A stretch of 64,000 nucleotides of DNA from Marinomonas polaris DSM 16579 (GTDB lineage Bacteria; Pseudomonadota; Gammaproteobacteria; Pseudomonadales; Marinomonadaceae), in contig NZ_FQVF01000003.1 in NCBI RefSeq assembly GCF_900129155.1, forward strand, positions 63,872-127,871, read 5' to 3'. Both the position numbers and the translations under genes were made by a program. Each line of letters begins with the position of its first letter. Positions within the stretch are counted from its first letter, which is position 1. The notes under the pieces were generated by a model. It made no database searches, was not told the origin of the DNA, and worked only from the letters and a program-made list of their open reading frames with translations. Positions 1 through 7,953 of this stretch are shown piece after piece.

Positions 1-32
1 GGCCTATGAAAAAAATCAGGCATTAAAGATCT

Positions 33-116
33 TAAAGCGAATTTTTGGTTACTTTTTGGGCGCTTGCAAAAAGTTACCCGCTCAGCAGAGCGGAATAAAG
101 GTCGGGAATACAAAGC
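33..116 (+). repeat. Structured dispersed repeat, copy A (3' fragment)
   Basis: This stretch matches the last ~85 bases of the repeat found complete at 12191-12526. It keeps the long hairpin (arms GGTTACTTTTTG at 47-58 and CAAAAAGTTACC at 67-78, one T-T mismatch, 8-base loop) and the adjacent CCGCTC-AGCA-GAGCGG hairpin at 78-93. The 5' part of the repeat, including the GGGC-GAAA-GCCC hairpin, is not present upstream, so the copy is truncated or diverged. A degenerate second version of the CCGCT/AGCGG hairpin occurs near 205-220. No protein is assigned. Confidence 0.8.
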
Positions 117-160
117 TATTAAGAAGTGGCAAATATCCTTTAAAAAACCAAAGAAATGAC

Positions 161-195
161 CCCATCCTAACCTTCCCCTGGAAGAAAGGGGAAGG
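161..195 (+). repeat. Small G/C-rich hairpin repeat, copy 1
   Basis: A CCCATCCT motif is followed by a perfect 8-bp inverted repeat, CCTTCCCC at 171-178 and GGGGAAGG at 188-195, around a 9-base loop. A related sequence in opposite orientation lies at 11348-11388. In both places it sits close to members of the larger structured repeat and just downstream of a minus-strand gene. It could act as a transcription terminator or be a small palindromic repeat; it has no T-run on either side. Confidence 0.55.
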
Positions 196-254
196 AACTG
201 AGCCCCGCTATGCAGAGCGGAAAAGAACAAGTTTTGAACGCTTTTTTAAAAGCC

Positions 255-1892
255 CTACTCCCCGATGTGCCAACCATTAGTAATCGGATAACGACGATCT
301 CGTCCAAACCCACGAGCCGTAATACGCACACCAGTGGGTGCTTGGCGGCGTTTGTATTCGTTCACGTCGACAAGGCGAAGCACGCGATACACGGTTTCGC
401 GATCAAATTTTTTGGTCGCGAGAATCGCTTCCGCACTTTGATCTTCTTCGATGTACATGCGTAAGATTTCATCGAGGATGTCGTAGCTTGGTAAAGAATC
501 TTCGTCTTTTTGATCTGGTGCCAGTTCTGCTGAAGGTGGTCGCGTGATGACTCGTTCAGGAATCACGTAGCCCAAGGTGTTGCGGTAGCGGCAAAGCTTG
601 AATACCAAGGTTTTGAAGACGTCTTTTAGTACGGAATAACCGCCGACCATGTCGCCATACAATGTGGCATAGCCTACGGCCATTTCGCTTTTGTTGCCTG
701 TGGTAAGGACCATGTAACCTTTCTTGTTAGAGATAGCCATTAGGGTGACGCCACGAGTACGAGCTTGTAGATTTTCTTCTGTGGTGTCTTTGGCGTAGCC
801 TTCGAATTCTGGCGCCAATACGTCGGTAAAAGCTGACACCATAGATTCAATTGGCAAGACGCTGTATTTCACGCCAAGCAAGTTGGCCTCTTCTTCTGCA
901 TCATGCAAGCTGATGGAGGAAGTGTAAGTGTAAGGCATCATGATGGCTTGAACACGGTCTGCGCCGATGGCATCTACGGCCACAGCCAAAGACAAGGCGG
1001 AGTCGATACCGCCACTCAAACCCAATACAATGCCTTTGAAACGGTTCTTGGTGATGTAGTCGCGTAGGCCAAGCACCATGGCTTGATAGACGTTGGCTTC
1101 GACACCCAATGCAGGAGCAATAACACCAGCGACAGGTTCAACCTTGTTTGGTTGGCTTTCATCGACGATCATATCGATGCTGTACAGGCCGGCTTCAAAC
1201 CAAGGCGCTTGCATGATTTTCTCGCCTTTGGCATTGACGACAAAAGAGCCGCCTTCGTATACCAATTCATCCTGCGCGCCCATATAGTTCACATAGACAA
1301 TCGGCAAAGTGACTTCAGTCGCACGCTGATGGAGCAGTTCTTCACGCTCGCCCATTTTTTCAATGTGATAAGGCGAAGCATTCAAATTAAGGATCAATTC
1401 CGCGCCAGCCGCTTTAGCTTGTGCGATAGGTTCTGGATGCCAAATATCTTCGCAGATACTTAAGCCAACTTTTACACCTTTGATATCAACAAGACCCGCT
1501 TCACGACCTTCGCTGAAGTAACGTTTATCATCAAACACTAGGAAATTAGGCAGTTTTTGTTTGGCGTATTCCACCAGCAATTGACCTTGGTAAATCACGC
1601 CAGCGCAGTTAAATAGTTCGCCATCAATACGACGTGGATAACCAACAACTACGTATATATCGTGAATCTCGGCTAATAATTTCGCCAAGGAAGATTCAAT
1701 ACGTGTATCCAAGCTAGAACGTAATAATAAATCTTCTGGAGGATAGCCAGTTAAGGTTAATTCTGGAAAAACCACCACATCCGCGCATTCTTCATCACGG
1801 GCTTTGTTCGCCGCATCAATAACGGATTGGGTGTTTTTTGTAATGTCGCCGACCAGCATATCCAGCTGGGCCATTGCAATTCGTAATGTCAT
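255..1892 (-). CDS. nadE: Glutamine-dependent NAD+ synthetase
   Basis: This cytosolic enzyme makes NAD+ from nicotinic acid adenine dinucleotide, ATP and glutamine, the last step of NAD synthesis. The 545-residue protein has two domains. The N-terminal nitrilase-type glutaminase shows the catalytic triad E44 (FPELTLTGYPPEDLLLR context), K113 (AKQKLPN) and C147 (GLSICEDIW). The C-terminal synthetase carries the ATP PP-loop SGGIDS at 293-298. The length fits the glutaminase-fused class rather than the short ammonia-dependent class. The gene is monocistronic here; the next gene diverges from it. The start is the ATG giving MTLRIAMAQLD, the natural N-terminus of the nitrilase domain. Confidence 0.97.
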   Translation of the reverse strand: MTLRIAMAQLDMLVGDITKNTQSVIDAANKARDEECADVVVFPELTLTGYPPEDLLLRSSLDTRIESSLAKLLAEIHDIYVVVGYPRRIDGELFNCAGVIYQGQLLVEYAKQKLPNFLVFDDKRYFSEGREAGLVDIKGVKVGLSICEDIWHPEPIAQAKAAGAELILNLNASPYHIEKMGEREELLHQRATEVTLPIVYVNYMGAQDELVYEGGSFVVNAKGEKIMQAPWFEAGLYSIDMIVDESQPNKVEPVAGVIAPALGVEANVYQAMVLGLRDYITKNRFKGIVLGLSGGIDSALSLAVAVDAIGADRVQAIMMPYTYTSSISLHDAEEEANLLGVKYSVLPIESMVSAFTDVLAPEFEGYAKDTTEENLQARTRGVTLMAISNKKGYMVLTTGNKSEMAVGYATLYGDMVGGYSVLKDVFKTLVFKLCRYRNTLGYVIPERVITRPPSAELAPDQKDEDSLPSYDILDEILRMYIEEDQSAEAILATKKFDRETVYRVLRLVDVNEYKRRQAPTGVRITARGFGRDRRYPITNGWHIGE

Positions 1893-1965
1893 ACAGTTGC
1901 TATCTCGTGAACTCTGTTAGAATATGCCCGTTATTGTCTGGAATAACCCAAGCTAGGTAAAGTGT

Positions 1966-2226
1966 ATGATCGTACGTTTGATCGTTTTTGTTGCTATTTT
2001 CTTTATTGGTTGGTGGTTGTATCGCCAATTTGTCGCTTTTAAACGCAGTCAATCGCCTGCGGAAGCAAAAAAACAGGATTCGCCTAAAAAGGACGAATCA
2101 CAAGAAAGTATGGTTCGCTGTGAAGAATGTAAAACTTTCACGCCACGTTCTCATGCTATTCATGACCAAGAAGCGCGTCCATTTTGCAGCGCGGAACATT
2201 TAAAAGCCTTCAACCAGAAGCACTAA
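1966..2226 (+). CDS. Small membrane-anchored zinc-ribbon protein (PP0621-like)
   Basis: This 86-residue protein has an N-terminal membrane segment (about residues 3-20), a basic and charged linker rich in K, E and S, and a C-terminal metal-binding-type motif with CEEC, a histidine (SHAIHD) and FCSAEHL. The arrangement matches the small PP0621 family seen in pseudomonads and relatives. No biochemical function is known to me. It diverges from nadE across 73 bases. Its last 17 bases overlap the end of the convergent pseudopilin-like gene at 2210-2662. Confidence 0.75.
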   Translation: MIVRLIVFVAIFFIGWWLYRQFVAFKRSQSPAEAKKQDSPKKDESQESMVRCEECKTFTPRSHAIHDQEARPFCSAEHLKAFNQKH

Positions 2227-2662
2227 CCCAACCGTTTGCAAGCAATCTATCTTCTCGCCACCACCAGCATAGATACTGTTGCTGGTTTTGTGTGGCGCAG
2301 AGTCGATAGGAAATCTTAGTATTATCAGATTCATCCGGCAGCGACTCGTAACTTTCCCAGCGATAATGCACAAGCTGGTTATCTTTTTGCCAAGTTTTTT
2401 CCTGTGAACGCTCGCCTAAATCACAAAAGCCAATACATTCGCTCGCCTTTGCAGATGTGAAACTAGGAGAAACAACTAAGGCTTGCCGAAAGTCTGCCCA
2501 AATTTGCTGATCGGCTTCCACTTCATTCACTTGCCCACGCCATTGATAAGCGGCCATGAGCCTTTCTTGAAAATGCATCGACAAGCTAGACATCGCCAGT
2601 AGCAAGGCAACAATGGGCAAAGACACCCAACCTTGTTGTGCATGAAACAATGACACATTCAT
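2210..2662 (-). CDS. Minor pseudopilin-like protein (YgdB/DUF2509-like)
   Basis: The last gene of a four-gene minor-pilin cassette encodes 150 residues. An N-terminal GWVSLPIVALLLAM stretch resembles a prepilin cleavage site and hydrophobic helix, but position +5 is proline instead of the usual glutamate. Lack of Glu5 is a feature of the GspK-type tip subunit. A cysteine-containing periplasmic domain follows (CIGFCDLG, CATQ, CWWW). By position and shape it matches YgdB of the Escherichia ppdA-ppdB-ygdB-ppdC set, but sequence similarity is modest. It follows the PilW-like gene by 55 bases. Confidence 0.6.
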   Translation of the reverse strand: MNVSLFHAQQGWVSLPIVALLLAMSSLSMHFQERLMAAYQWRGQVNEVEADQQIWADFRQALVVSPSFTSAKASECIGFCDLGERSQEKTWQKDNQLVHYRWESYESLPDESDNTKISYRLCATQNQQQYLCWWWREDRLLANGWVSASG

Positions 2663-2717
2663 TTTATCTATTCCTTAAGATTTTCATCTCATCCATGTGA
2701 ATGAAAAAACACACAGA

Positions 2718-3599
2718 TTACAGCACGATTATTTGATTATCCACGCCCTGACAAGGCGAATGATAATGCCATTTTTCGCCTCTCATAGAATGGTATTCTT
2801 GATGAAATTCTGCATCACGGTTGGCTTTGCAATCACTTAATCGATACTGATACTCCACCCATAAACCACGTAGATTTTTTAAGGGGAAGCGTCCATATTC
2901 TGTGTCCAATGTGTCTACCAAACCATTTCGACTATTATCCAATAAAGGAAAAACAGCAAAGCGCTCTAAGCCATTCCATAGCTCTAACGACTTACCGCTT
3001 TCTTCTGGTGTGCGCCATAAGGCACTCCAGACATCTTTGCCTTCTGCGATATACCAATAAAAACCATCTTCACTTTGAATAACGCCTGACTGACCAATAG
3101 CTGCATCATCCTCAAGTTTAATCTGGCTTTTACTCGCAGAGTCGCTTAAAACATGCCCAGAATAATTTGACTCGCAAGATGAAAAAGTCGTTCTATCGCC
3201 CGCTTTCCAATGGCAGGCCATGGTCGTTTCCATGGGATTATTTCGAACTGTAACTGAACTGCGACACAAGCCGTAATCAGCGCCCTGTAGCCAGTCTGAG
3301 TTTTTGTCGATTCGTCGCGTCGCCAAACGAATCGGTGGCGACATGCCCGATTCAATCGTCAAATATAACGACTCGTCTATCGTACAACTGGCAGGCAAAA
3401 GGCGTGACCACTGCGCCTTCAGGTGCGCATCAATAGCCGCTTTTATGGTGTGCTGATCTTGATAAGTTTGAGCCAAAAGATGACGCTCCTGCATGCGAGC
3501 AATCGCAATCACTAAAAAGGGTAAAAACAAGCCGATCAAACCACACACCACCAGCAACTCGATCAATAAGCTGCCTTTCATATAACGTCGCTGATTCAT
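2718..3599 (-). CDS. PilW/PpdB-like minor prepilin
   Basis: This 293-residue protein starts MNQRRYMKG followed by SLLIELLVV, a type IV prepilin leader with cleavage after Gly and Glu at +5, then a hydrophobic N-terminal helix. The rest is a periplasmic domain with several cysteines. PilW- or PpdB-type subunits help prime assembly of type IV pili or pseudopili in the inner membrane. Its ATG overlaps the stop of the preceding pseudopilin gene as ATGA (3596-3599), so the two are translationally coupled. Confidence 0.75.
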   Translation of the reverse strand: MNQRRYMKGSLLIELLVVCGLIGLFLPFLVIAIARMQERHLLAQTYQDQHTIKAAIDAHLKAQWSRLLPASCTIDESLYLTIESGMSPPIRLATRRIDKNSDWLQGADYGLCRSSVTVRNNPMETTMACHWKAGDRTTFSSCESNYSGHVLSDSASKSQIKLEDDAAIGQSGVIQSEDGFYWYIAEGKDVWSALWRTPEESGKSLELWNGLERFAVFPLLDNSRNGLVDTLDTEYGRFPLKNLRGLWVEYQYRLSDCKANRDAEFHQEYHSMRGEKWHYHSPCQGVDNQIIVL

Positions 3600-3967
3600 C
3601 GTGTATCCTCTTCACTCAATGTGAGTGTCGTTGACTCAAACAAAAAATGCTGTGAGGCATGGAACCAATTTTTAAGCTCATTGCCAGTACATTTTTGACA
3701 ATCAGGATATCCTTCGTTGGGCGAGCTCTGAGCATCTAGCCAAATCAAAGATCCCGTCAGCTGTGCCATTGCGGCTTGTTTTTGTTGATTTTCGTGCAGT
3801 TTTCGGTGTTCTTCTGCTTGCTGAACAGATTGCCATTGTGCTGAGCTCTGACGCTGTAAAACTAGTAACACCACAGCAAATAATGCCAAACAAAGAATCA
3901 CTTCGAGCATGATCCAACCCTTTTGCCTTGGCTTAGACAATCGCTGCATTAATCGCTGTTTATTCAT
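3596..3967 (-). CDS. Small type II/IV prepilin-like protein (PilV/GspI-like)
   Basis: I place the start at 3967, giving 123 residues, because that ATG overlaps the stop of the upstream pseudopilin as ATGA and has GGAGGG just upstream. A longer open frame reaches 4150 but only reads through the neighbour's 15-bp repeats. The N-terminus has a basic leader ending in G, then WIMLEVILCLALFAVVLL with Glu at +5, a prepilin signal. A short soluble domain with a CQKC motif follows. It is probably a minor subunit like PilV, PpdC or GspI; which one is uncertain. Confidence 0.7.
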   Translation of the reverse strand: MNKQRLMQRLSKPRQKGWIMLEVILCLALFAVVLLVLQRQSSAQWQSVQQAEEHRKLHENQQKQAAMAQLTGSLIWLDAQSSPNEGYPDCQKCTGNELKNWFHASQHFLFESTTLTLSEEDTR

Positions 3968-4566
3968 CCGCATTGCCCTCCGCCCATTCCTTGCGAATAA
4001 GAGTCTTGCGAATAAGAGTCTTGCGAATAAGAGTCTTGCGAATAAGAGTCTTGCGAATAAAAGTCTTGTGAATAAAAGCCTCGTGGATCGGTGAGATAAA
4101 AACGCCCGCTTTGATTGAGTATTAACTCCGCTTGCCAAGCTCCCAAACAAAACTCAAAGGTGCCATTTTGATAACCAGACAAACCGTTAGATCGAAACTC
4201 TATCTGCTGTTTCTTCACGGGAAAGCCACTCCATGACACCGCCAATAAAGGCTCGAAGATAACCTGCCGATAACGTTTCTCAGCTCCACTATTAGGCTCA
4301 ATTTGATAAAGTGTAAATCCTGAAGACCAAACACCGTCGCAATTCAAGCCACCACACAAAAAGCTGGTTTGACCGCTAATTACCGCCAATTGACGAGCCT
4401 GCGTGAGTGCATCCGCTAAGCGCTTCATTTCATTTTTTAGGGTGTTTTTGTCTTTGGTGTTTTGACTAACGCTAAGAAAATGCGCTGAGCCTGCGTGAGC
4501 TAATATGCTCAAAATAGCTAGAACACAGAGTAGTTCCAGCAGAGAAAAACCGTATTGACGGCCCAT
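3964..4566 (-). CDS. FimT/GspH/PpdA-like minor prepilin with C-terminal pentapeptide repeat
   Basis: The first gene of the minor-pilin cassette encodes 200 residues from the ATG at 4566. That start has an excellent Shine-Dalgarno (AAGGAGG, 6 bases upstream), whereas the ATG at 4587 has none. The leader MGRQYG is followed by FSLLELLCVLAILSIL with Glu at +5, a GspH/FimT-type prepilin signal. The body fits a GspH-like domain with CGGLNC and a LNQSGR motif near the end. The C-terminus carries six tandem [D/G]-[S/F]-Y-S-Q units then GMGGGQCG, an unusual extension encoded by 15-bp tandem repeats. Confidence 0.8.
   Translation of the reverse strand: MGRQYGFSLLELLCVLAILSILAHAGSAHFLSVSQNTKDKNTLKNEMKRLADALTQARQLAVISGQTSFLCGGLNCDGVWSSGFTLYQIEPNSGAEKRYRQVIFEPLLAVSWSGFPVKKQQIEFRSNGLSGYQNGTFEFCLGAWQAELILNQSGRFYLTDPRGFYSQDFYSQDSYSQDSYSQDSYSQDSYSQGMGGGQCG
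3991..4080. repeat. 15-bp tandem repeat, six units, in a pseudopilin gene
   Basis: Six consecutive 15-bp units (TTGCGAATAAGAGTC on the + strand) run through 3991-4080. The four units at 3991-4050 are identical and the last two have one to three substitutions. Because 15 is a multiple of three, gain or loss of units changes the length of the encoded Y-S-Q-D-S repeat without shifting the frame of the pseudopilin. Neighbouring frames are also open across the array, which explains spurious long ORFs there. Confidence 0.95.
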
Positions 4567-4681
4567 TAAAAACCTCCTTGTTTTCATGTTTTTTTACATT
4601 TTCTTTCTAGAAAATCATAAAATTAACGGGCTTCCTGCCCTTTTTAGCAACGCTTGTTTTATCTTAACGCTTATTTTGTTC

Positions 4682-5548
4682 TTAGTTCGCTGCAAACCAA
4701 TTATTAATATGATTGGCGATTTGTCTAGGCTTTTGAAAGGGTAATGAATGATCACACGCGCTCAGCGTTTTATGTTGCCAAGCAGCGTTCTGCTCGCTCA
4801 ACAAATCATAGTGTTGGCGCAAGGCCTCATGGCTTAATTCACCCGAGAACAAGAACACTTGTTCTGACGCATCGATCATCGCTTGGCGAATATGCGGCTC
4901 ATTCGCCATCAACGACACATGGTCCGTTACTGCATCCAATGCATAAGCAAAACCATAAGGTCGGTGAGCAAGGCGCGATTGCGTGGTGGCTTCTGCTACA
5001 GGATGCTTACGTCTATTAGGTGACACGCCATCCATAAAACTTGCTACGCCAAGTTCCACATCTCCCGTATCACGAATCAGTTTCGATGCATGACGATACT
5101 TTTGGCGCACATCCATCAATGTAGATAAATCTTCACGATCCAAAGACGCAGGTTCTAACAAAGCCATTTTGACTTTCTTTTTGCCTTGCAAGCTACGCTG
5201 ATAATTTAGGTTCAGCGCCACAAGACCGCCTAGGGAATAAGCAACTAGATCAAAATCATCCCATTTCACATGAGCCAATAAAGCTTCTACTTCGTCGGTT
5301 AATTCGGTAACCGACACAGCACCCTCTTCACCATGATGATGAAAAGAATCGCCCATGCCTTTTAGATCGGGCACCAGCATCCAACGCCACTGGGTAAAAT
5401 ACGGCAGCATCGGAGAATAAGTAATTTCCCCAGCGACGCCTGCACCATGTAGCAACAGACAAACTCGGTCGCTTTGCGCTTCTGGGTTCTCGTAAAGACG
5501 GTACGCAATACGCGCATTGGGTAAAGAAAGAAAAAAAATGTCAGACAC
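4682..5548 (-). CDS. Alpha/beta-fold hydrolase
   Basis: This 288-residue soluble protein has an alpha/beta hydrolase fold: oxyanion-region LLLHGAGVAGE, a nucleophile elbow AYSLGG, and a C-terminal CDHSLPF holding the likely catalytic histidine. The substrate cannot be read from the sequence. The gene lies upstream of the pseudopilin cassette on the same strand, 115 bases away, and diverges from pabB. A 9-bp inverted repeat sits in the shared intergenic region. Confidence 0.85.
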   Translation of the reverse strand: MSDIFFLSLPNARIAYRLYENPEAQSDRVCLLLHGAGVAGEITYSPMLPYFTQWRWMLVPDLKGMGDSFHHHGEEGAVSVTELTDEVEALLAHVKWDDFDLVAYSLGGLVALNLNYQRSLQGKKKVKMALLEPASLDREDLSTLMDVRQKYRHASKLIRDTGDVELGVASFMDGVSPNRRKHPVAEATTQSRLAHRPYGFAYALDAVTDHVSLMANEPHIRQAMIDASEQVFLFSGELSHEALRQHYDLLSEQNAAWQHKTLSACDHSLPFQKPRQIANHINNWFAAN

Positions 5549-5631
5549 TTGTAATTAACCTGTGAGGACCCTTATTAAAAGAATACAATGCTGCGATCAG
5601 CAAAACGAATACATTGAGACCTTGCGCCATA

Positions 5632-5662
5632 TTGTAATTGCAATCAGTCAATACAATTACAA
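5632..5662. promoter_or_regulatory. Inverted repeat, possible operator
   Basis: Perfect 9-base arms TTGTAATTG (5632-5640) and CAATTACAA (5654-5662) face each other across 13 bases. It lies in the 193-base divergent region between the hydrolase at 4682-5548 and pabB. The spacing of half-site centres, about 22 bases or two helical turns, suits a dimeric DNA-binding protein. I do not recognise the regulator. Confidence 0.4.
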
Positions 5663-5741
5663 GTCGAGCGAAACCAAAACTCGGCTATTTTTAACAAAGC
5701 AATGGTAAACGCAGATCTCATATTACTAGGTATTAAAATAA

Positions 5742-7166
5742 ATGTCAGAAATCAAACACGTAAATCTCCCTTATCAGGCGTCGTTACTGTCTTTCTTTTC
5801 TGCTGTGCGAGACTTACCTTATCCCGCTTTACTCGACAGTAACCATGAACACTTCCCTGATACAAATTACGATATTTTAGTCGCCAACCCACTTGCTCGC
5901 ATTCATCCAGTTCAAAACAGTCAGCCTATCACTTGGTACATCAAACCGCTTTACGCGCTAAGCAATACTGACAACCCAATGACCTTGCTAAACGAATTAA
6001 TGAGCTTAATTTGCCAAGAAACTTGGGCGAAATCAGCGCCGAAAGATTTGCCATTTGTTGGTGGCTTACTTGGCTATTACGGTTATGAAAGTGGACATTT
6101 TGTTGAGCAATTGCCAGATACAGTAGAGCATGACATTCGGTTGGAAACCTTGAGTATTGGCCTTTATGGTTGGGCAGTAATTACCTGTCACAAGAAAAAA
6201 ACCACCCAATTAATTACTTCACCTTGGTGTCCTTCAGAAGACGTTGCTGATCTTATCAATCGCTTCACCAGTGCTTGTGATGATGTATTGGTAAAGCATG
6301 ATTTAAACGAAGCACGACCTTTTCATTTGCAAGCGCCTTTTACTTCAAACATGACAGAAACCGAGTACGCGCAAAAGTTTTCTACTGTGCAAGATTACAT
6401 TCAGTCCGGTGATTGTTATCAGGTAAATTTGGCGCAGCGTTTTTCAACTTGCTACCAAGGTGACACTTTTACGGCGTATCACACATTAAGAGACGTTTGC
6501 CCTACGCCGTTTTCGGCTTATATGGAATTTTCACCAGAGCAAAGTTTACTAAGTCATTCTCCTGAACGATTCCTCTTGTGTGATCAGGGTCGAGTAGAAT
6601 CCAAGCCAATCAAAGGCACAGTAGCGCGCGGTAAAACACCTGAAGAAGACCAAGCCAACGCAGATTGGTTGCTTGCATCAGAAAAAGATCGTGCCGAAAA
6701 CCTGATGATTGTCGATTTGCTGCGCAACGACCTAGGCCGAACCTGTTTAACCGGCAGTATCAAGGTGCCAAAGCTGTTTGCTTTAGAAAGTTATGCAAAT
6801 GTACATCATTTGGTTTCCACGGTAGAAGGTAGGATTGATCAGGCGGATCAAGCGATTCGAGTTTTCCATCAAAGCTTCCCTGGCGGCTCCATTACTGGCG
6901 CACCTAAGATTCGCTCTATGGAAATTATCGATGAGCTAGAACCTCATGAACGTTCAGCCTATTGTGGTTCTATCGCTTACTTCAGTGCGAATGGTCAAAT
7001 GGATTCCAGCATTACGATTCGCACATTGGTCGCAGACCATGGCAACTTGCACTGTTGGGCAGGCGGTGGACTGGTCGCGGATTCGAAATGCCAAGAAGAA
7101 TACCAAGAAACCTTTACCAAAGTGGGCAAGTTAACCCATACTCTAGAACAAGACTTTTTGAAATAG
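5742..7166 (+). CDS. pabB: Aminodeoxychorismate synthase component I
   Basis: PabB aminates chorismate to 4-amino-4-deoxychorismate on the way to p-aminobenzoate and folate, with ammonia supplied by PabA. The 474-residue protein has the N-terminal anthranilate synthase I-like region and a C-terminal chorismate-binding domain. The motif ESKPIKGT with K291 separates PabB from anthranilate synthase TrpE, which has Ala there. RAENLMIVDLLRNDLGR and PGGSITGAPK (380-389) are the family's chorismate and Mg2+ site motifs. The Nudix gene follows after 8 bases, so the two are probably co-transcribed, as in several gammaproteobacteria. Confidence 0.95.
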   Translation: MSEIKHVNLPYQASLLSFFSAVRDLPYPALLDSNHEHFPDTNYDILVANPLARIHPVQNSQPITWYIKPLYALSNTDNPMTLLNELMSLICQETWAKSAPKDLPFVGGLLGYYGYESGHFVEQLPDTVEHDIRLETLSIGLYGWAVITCHKKKTTQLITSPWCPSEDVADLINRFTSACDDVLVKHDLNEARPFHLQAPFTSNMTETEYAQKFSTVQDYIQSGDCYQVNLAQRFSTCYQGDTFTAYHTLRDVCPTPFSAYMEFSPEQSLLSHSPERFLLCDQGRVESKPIKGTVARGKTPEEDQANADWLLASEKDRAENLMIVDLLRNDLGRTCLTGSIKVPKLFALESYANVHHLVSTVEGRIDQADQAIRVFHQSFPGGSITGAPKIRSMEIIDELEPHERSAYCGSIAYFSANGQMDSSITIRTLVADHGNLHCWAGGGLVADSKCQEEYQETFTKVGKLTHTLEQDFLK

Positions 7167-7174
7167 GCCGTATC

Positions 7175-7825
7175 ATGTCTGACATAGAGCAGTTTTTAAA
7201 TGCTCCTCCCATTGACCTAAGCTTGGATGATATTCGCGCTGCATTAGACAGAGAACCTTATGCGCAACAAATTCATAACCCAGACGAGAAAATGTTTCCT
7301 AGTGGTTATGATTTGAACTACAGATCTGCCGCCGTACTCATCCCTATTTGGAAAGAGCCAGAAAATGGCGAGTTGTATGTACTTCTAACCCAACGCGCGC
7401 TTCACATGCGCAATCATCCGGGACAAATAGCCTTCCCCGGTGGCAAACATGACCCAGACGATGCCAGCATCCAATACACAGCACTGCGTGAAACATTAGA
7501 AGAAGTCGGCCTCTCACCGGATTGTTTCGATCTATTGGGAGAGCTTGGCGAGTATTGCACCATTTCGGGCTATTGCATAAAACCCATCGTCGCCGAAATG
7601 ACGCGTAGAAGCGAATTAAGCCTGTGTGAAGAAGAAGTAAAATCCGTCCATTGGGTGCCTTTGCGCTACTTGCTCACACCACAAAATTACCGTTTTAAAA
7701 AGAAAGTGCTCGATACAACGTCTCGTGGTTATTTTGAAATTGATTACGAAGATATTCGTATTTGGGGTGTTACTGCAGGCATTCTCTACGGACTTTATCA
7801 AACACTGGCCAGGCATATACGTTAA
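7175..7825 (+). CDS. Nudix hydrolase, NudL/CoA pyrophosphatase-like
   Basis: I start at the ATG at 7175 (216 residues, MSDIEQFLN). The open frame extends upstream only into pabB. The protein has the CoA-pyrophosphatase-type Nudix signature: LLTQRALHMRNHPGQIAFPGGK followed by ALRETLEEVGL, with the REXXEE core of the Nudix box. E. coli NudL and its relatives have the same GQ.AFPGG lead-in and a similarly relaxed first half of the box. The likely reaction is Mg2+-dependent cleavage of CoA or a nucleotide derivative, but substrate is inferred only from family. Confidence 0.88.
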   Translation: MSDIEQFLNAPPIDLSLDDIRAALDREPYAQQIHNPDEKMFPSGYDLNYRSAAVLIPIWKEPENGELYVLLTQRALHMRNHPGQIAFPGGKHDPDDASIQYTALRETLEEVGLSPDCFDLLGELGEYCTISGYCIKPIVAEMTRRSELSLCEEEVKSVHWVPLRYLLTPQNYRFKKKVLDTTSRGYFEIDYEDIRIWGVTAGILYGLYQTLARHIR

Positions 7826-7953
7826 TGGTTTTAGTCTTTTCTCTCTTTACCCTTTATTAAGTATTATAAGGATAGTTTTCTTTCGTCTTTTATTTCATTG
7901 ACACAAATTGATAAGGTACAACTAACGTAACTTAGAACACGGTAAACCTTCCT

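Noticed and set aside
3968-4150. N-terminal extension of the small prepilin frame (upstream of 3967)
   Set aside because: The extension reads the 15-bp repeats as R-L-L-F-A. The ATGA overlap at 3964-3967 and the GGAGGG upstream give a normal prepilin leader instead.
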